6,518 bases of DNA from assembly GCA_946886175.1 (NCBI GenBank), contig CAMPIA010000075.1, positions 1 to 6,518 on the forward strand, in the 5' to 3' direction. This document shows, in pieces, positions 6,049-6,518 of the stretch. The number at the start of each line of letters is the position of its first letter. Within the stretch, counting starts at the first letter, position 1. The translations under genes and the position numbers were made by a program. The notes under the pieces are model-generated. The model was given only the letters and a program-made list of their open reading frames with translations, searched no databases and was not told the origin of the DNA. The stretch comes from an uncultured Altererythrobacter sp. GTDB lineage: Bacteria; Pseudomonadota; Alphaproteobacteria; Sphingomonadales; Sphingomonadaceae.

Positions 6049-6063
6049 ATAGCTTTGACCGAT
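6049..6063. promoter_or_regulatory. OxyR-like dyad 2 (proximal to katG)
   Basis: ATAGCTTTGACCGAT matches ATAG-N-T-NNN-A-N-CTAT at 9 of 10 specified positions. It overlaps TTGACC, the best -35 candidate for katG, which is where a LysR-type activator normally contacts RNA polymerase. It starts 32 bp after dyad 1, about three helical turns, so both could face the same side of the DNA. Confidence 0.42.
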
Positions 6064-6076
6064 TGATGCCGGGGCG

Positions 6077-6518
<442 letters not shown>

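Larger units (their letters stand above)
6015..6065. repeat. Imperfect inverted repeat flanking the katG control region
   Basis: CAATCGGTTAAA (6015-6026) and TTTGACCGATTG (6054-6065) are inverted copies with 11 of 12 matches, 27 bp apart. They contain parts of the two OxyR-like dyads; the dyads as inverted copies agree at 12 of 15 positions. The arrangement reads as two binding sites for the same dimeric protein in opposite orientation rather than as a transcript hairpin. Confidence 0.5.

Overview
The window is GC-rich (roughly two-thirds G+C by eye) bacterial chromosome with tightly packed genes and strong G/C bias at third codon positions. Gene content and protein style suggest an alphaproteobacterium, most likely Sphingomonadales (Sphingomonas/Erythrobacter-like). 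The features pointing there are a CheY-like receiver with a DWNMPVMSG phospho-site, a dienelactone hydrolase whose N-terminus combines MCDE, RRQFG and a lipobox, an HCxxNYR phosphatase-like protein and a KatG. This assignment rests on family resemblance remembered from reading, not on a search.

Layout, left to right. (1) A receiver-domain protein on + runs from base 1 to 519; its frame is open at the left edge, so it is probably the C-terminal part of a longer protein. (2) A Tat/lipobox dienelactone hydrolase on - (535-1413) converges on it across 15 bp. (3) A 183-bp divergent intergenic region (1414-1596) carries a 15-bp palindrome, GTTTCTCTCAGAAAC. (4) An aldehyde dehydrogenase on + (1597-3021) is followed 2 nt later by a TTG-started phosphatase-like gene (3024-3488), which looks translationally coupled. 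(5) A three-gene block on - reads right to left as nitronate monooxygenase/FabK-like flavoprotein (5893-4877), a 46-codon small ORF (4875-4735) and an exported serine hydrolase of the beta-lactamase/EstB type (4738-3473). The joints are TGA-C-ATG and a GTGA overlap. The serine hydrolase 3' end overlaps the phosphatase 3' end by 16 bp, tail to tail. (6) A 255-bp divergent region (5894-6148) holds two OxyR-like dyads. (7) The start of katG on + (6149 onward) is cut by the right edge.

Functionally this is mostly housekeeping and stress metabolism: signalling, aldehyde and lactone/ester detoxification, flavin-dependent nitronate or quinone chemistry, and peroxide defence. I see no mobile element, CRISPR array, RNA gene or classical defence system. 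The parts most worth following up are the paired OxyR-like dyads between the flavoprotein and katG, the small gene with stop/start coupling on both sides, a hairpin abutting the flavoprotein start codon, and the ALDH-phosphatase couple with its unusual CX4R loop.
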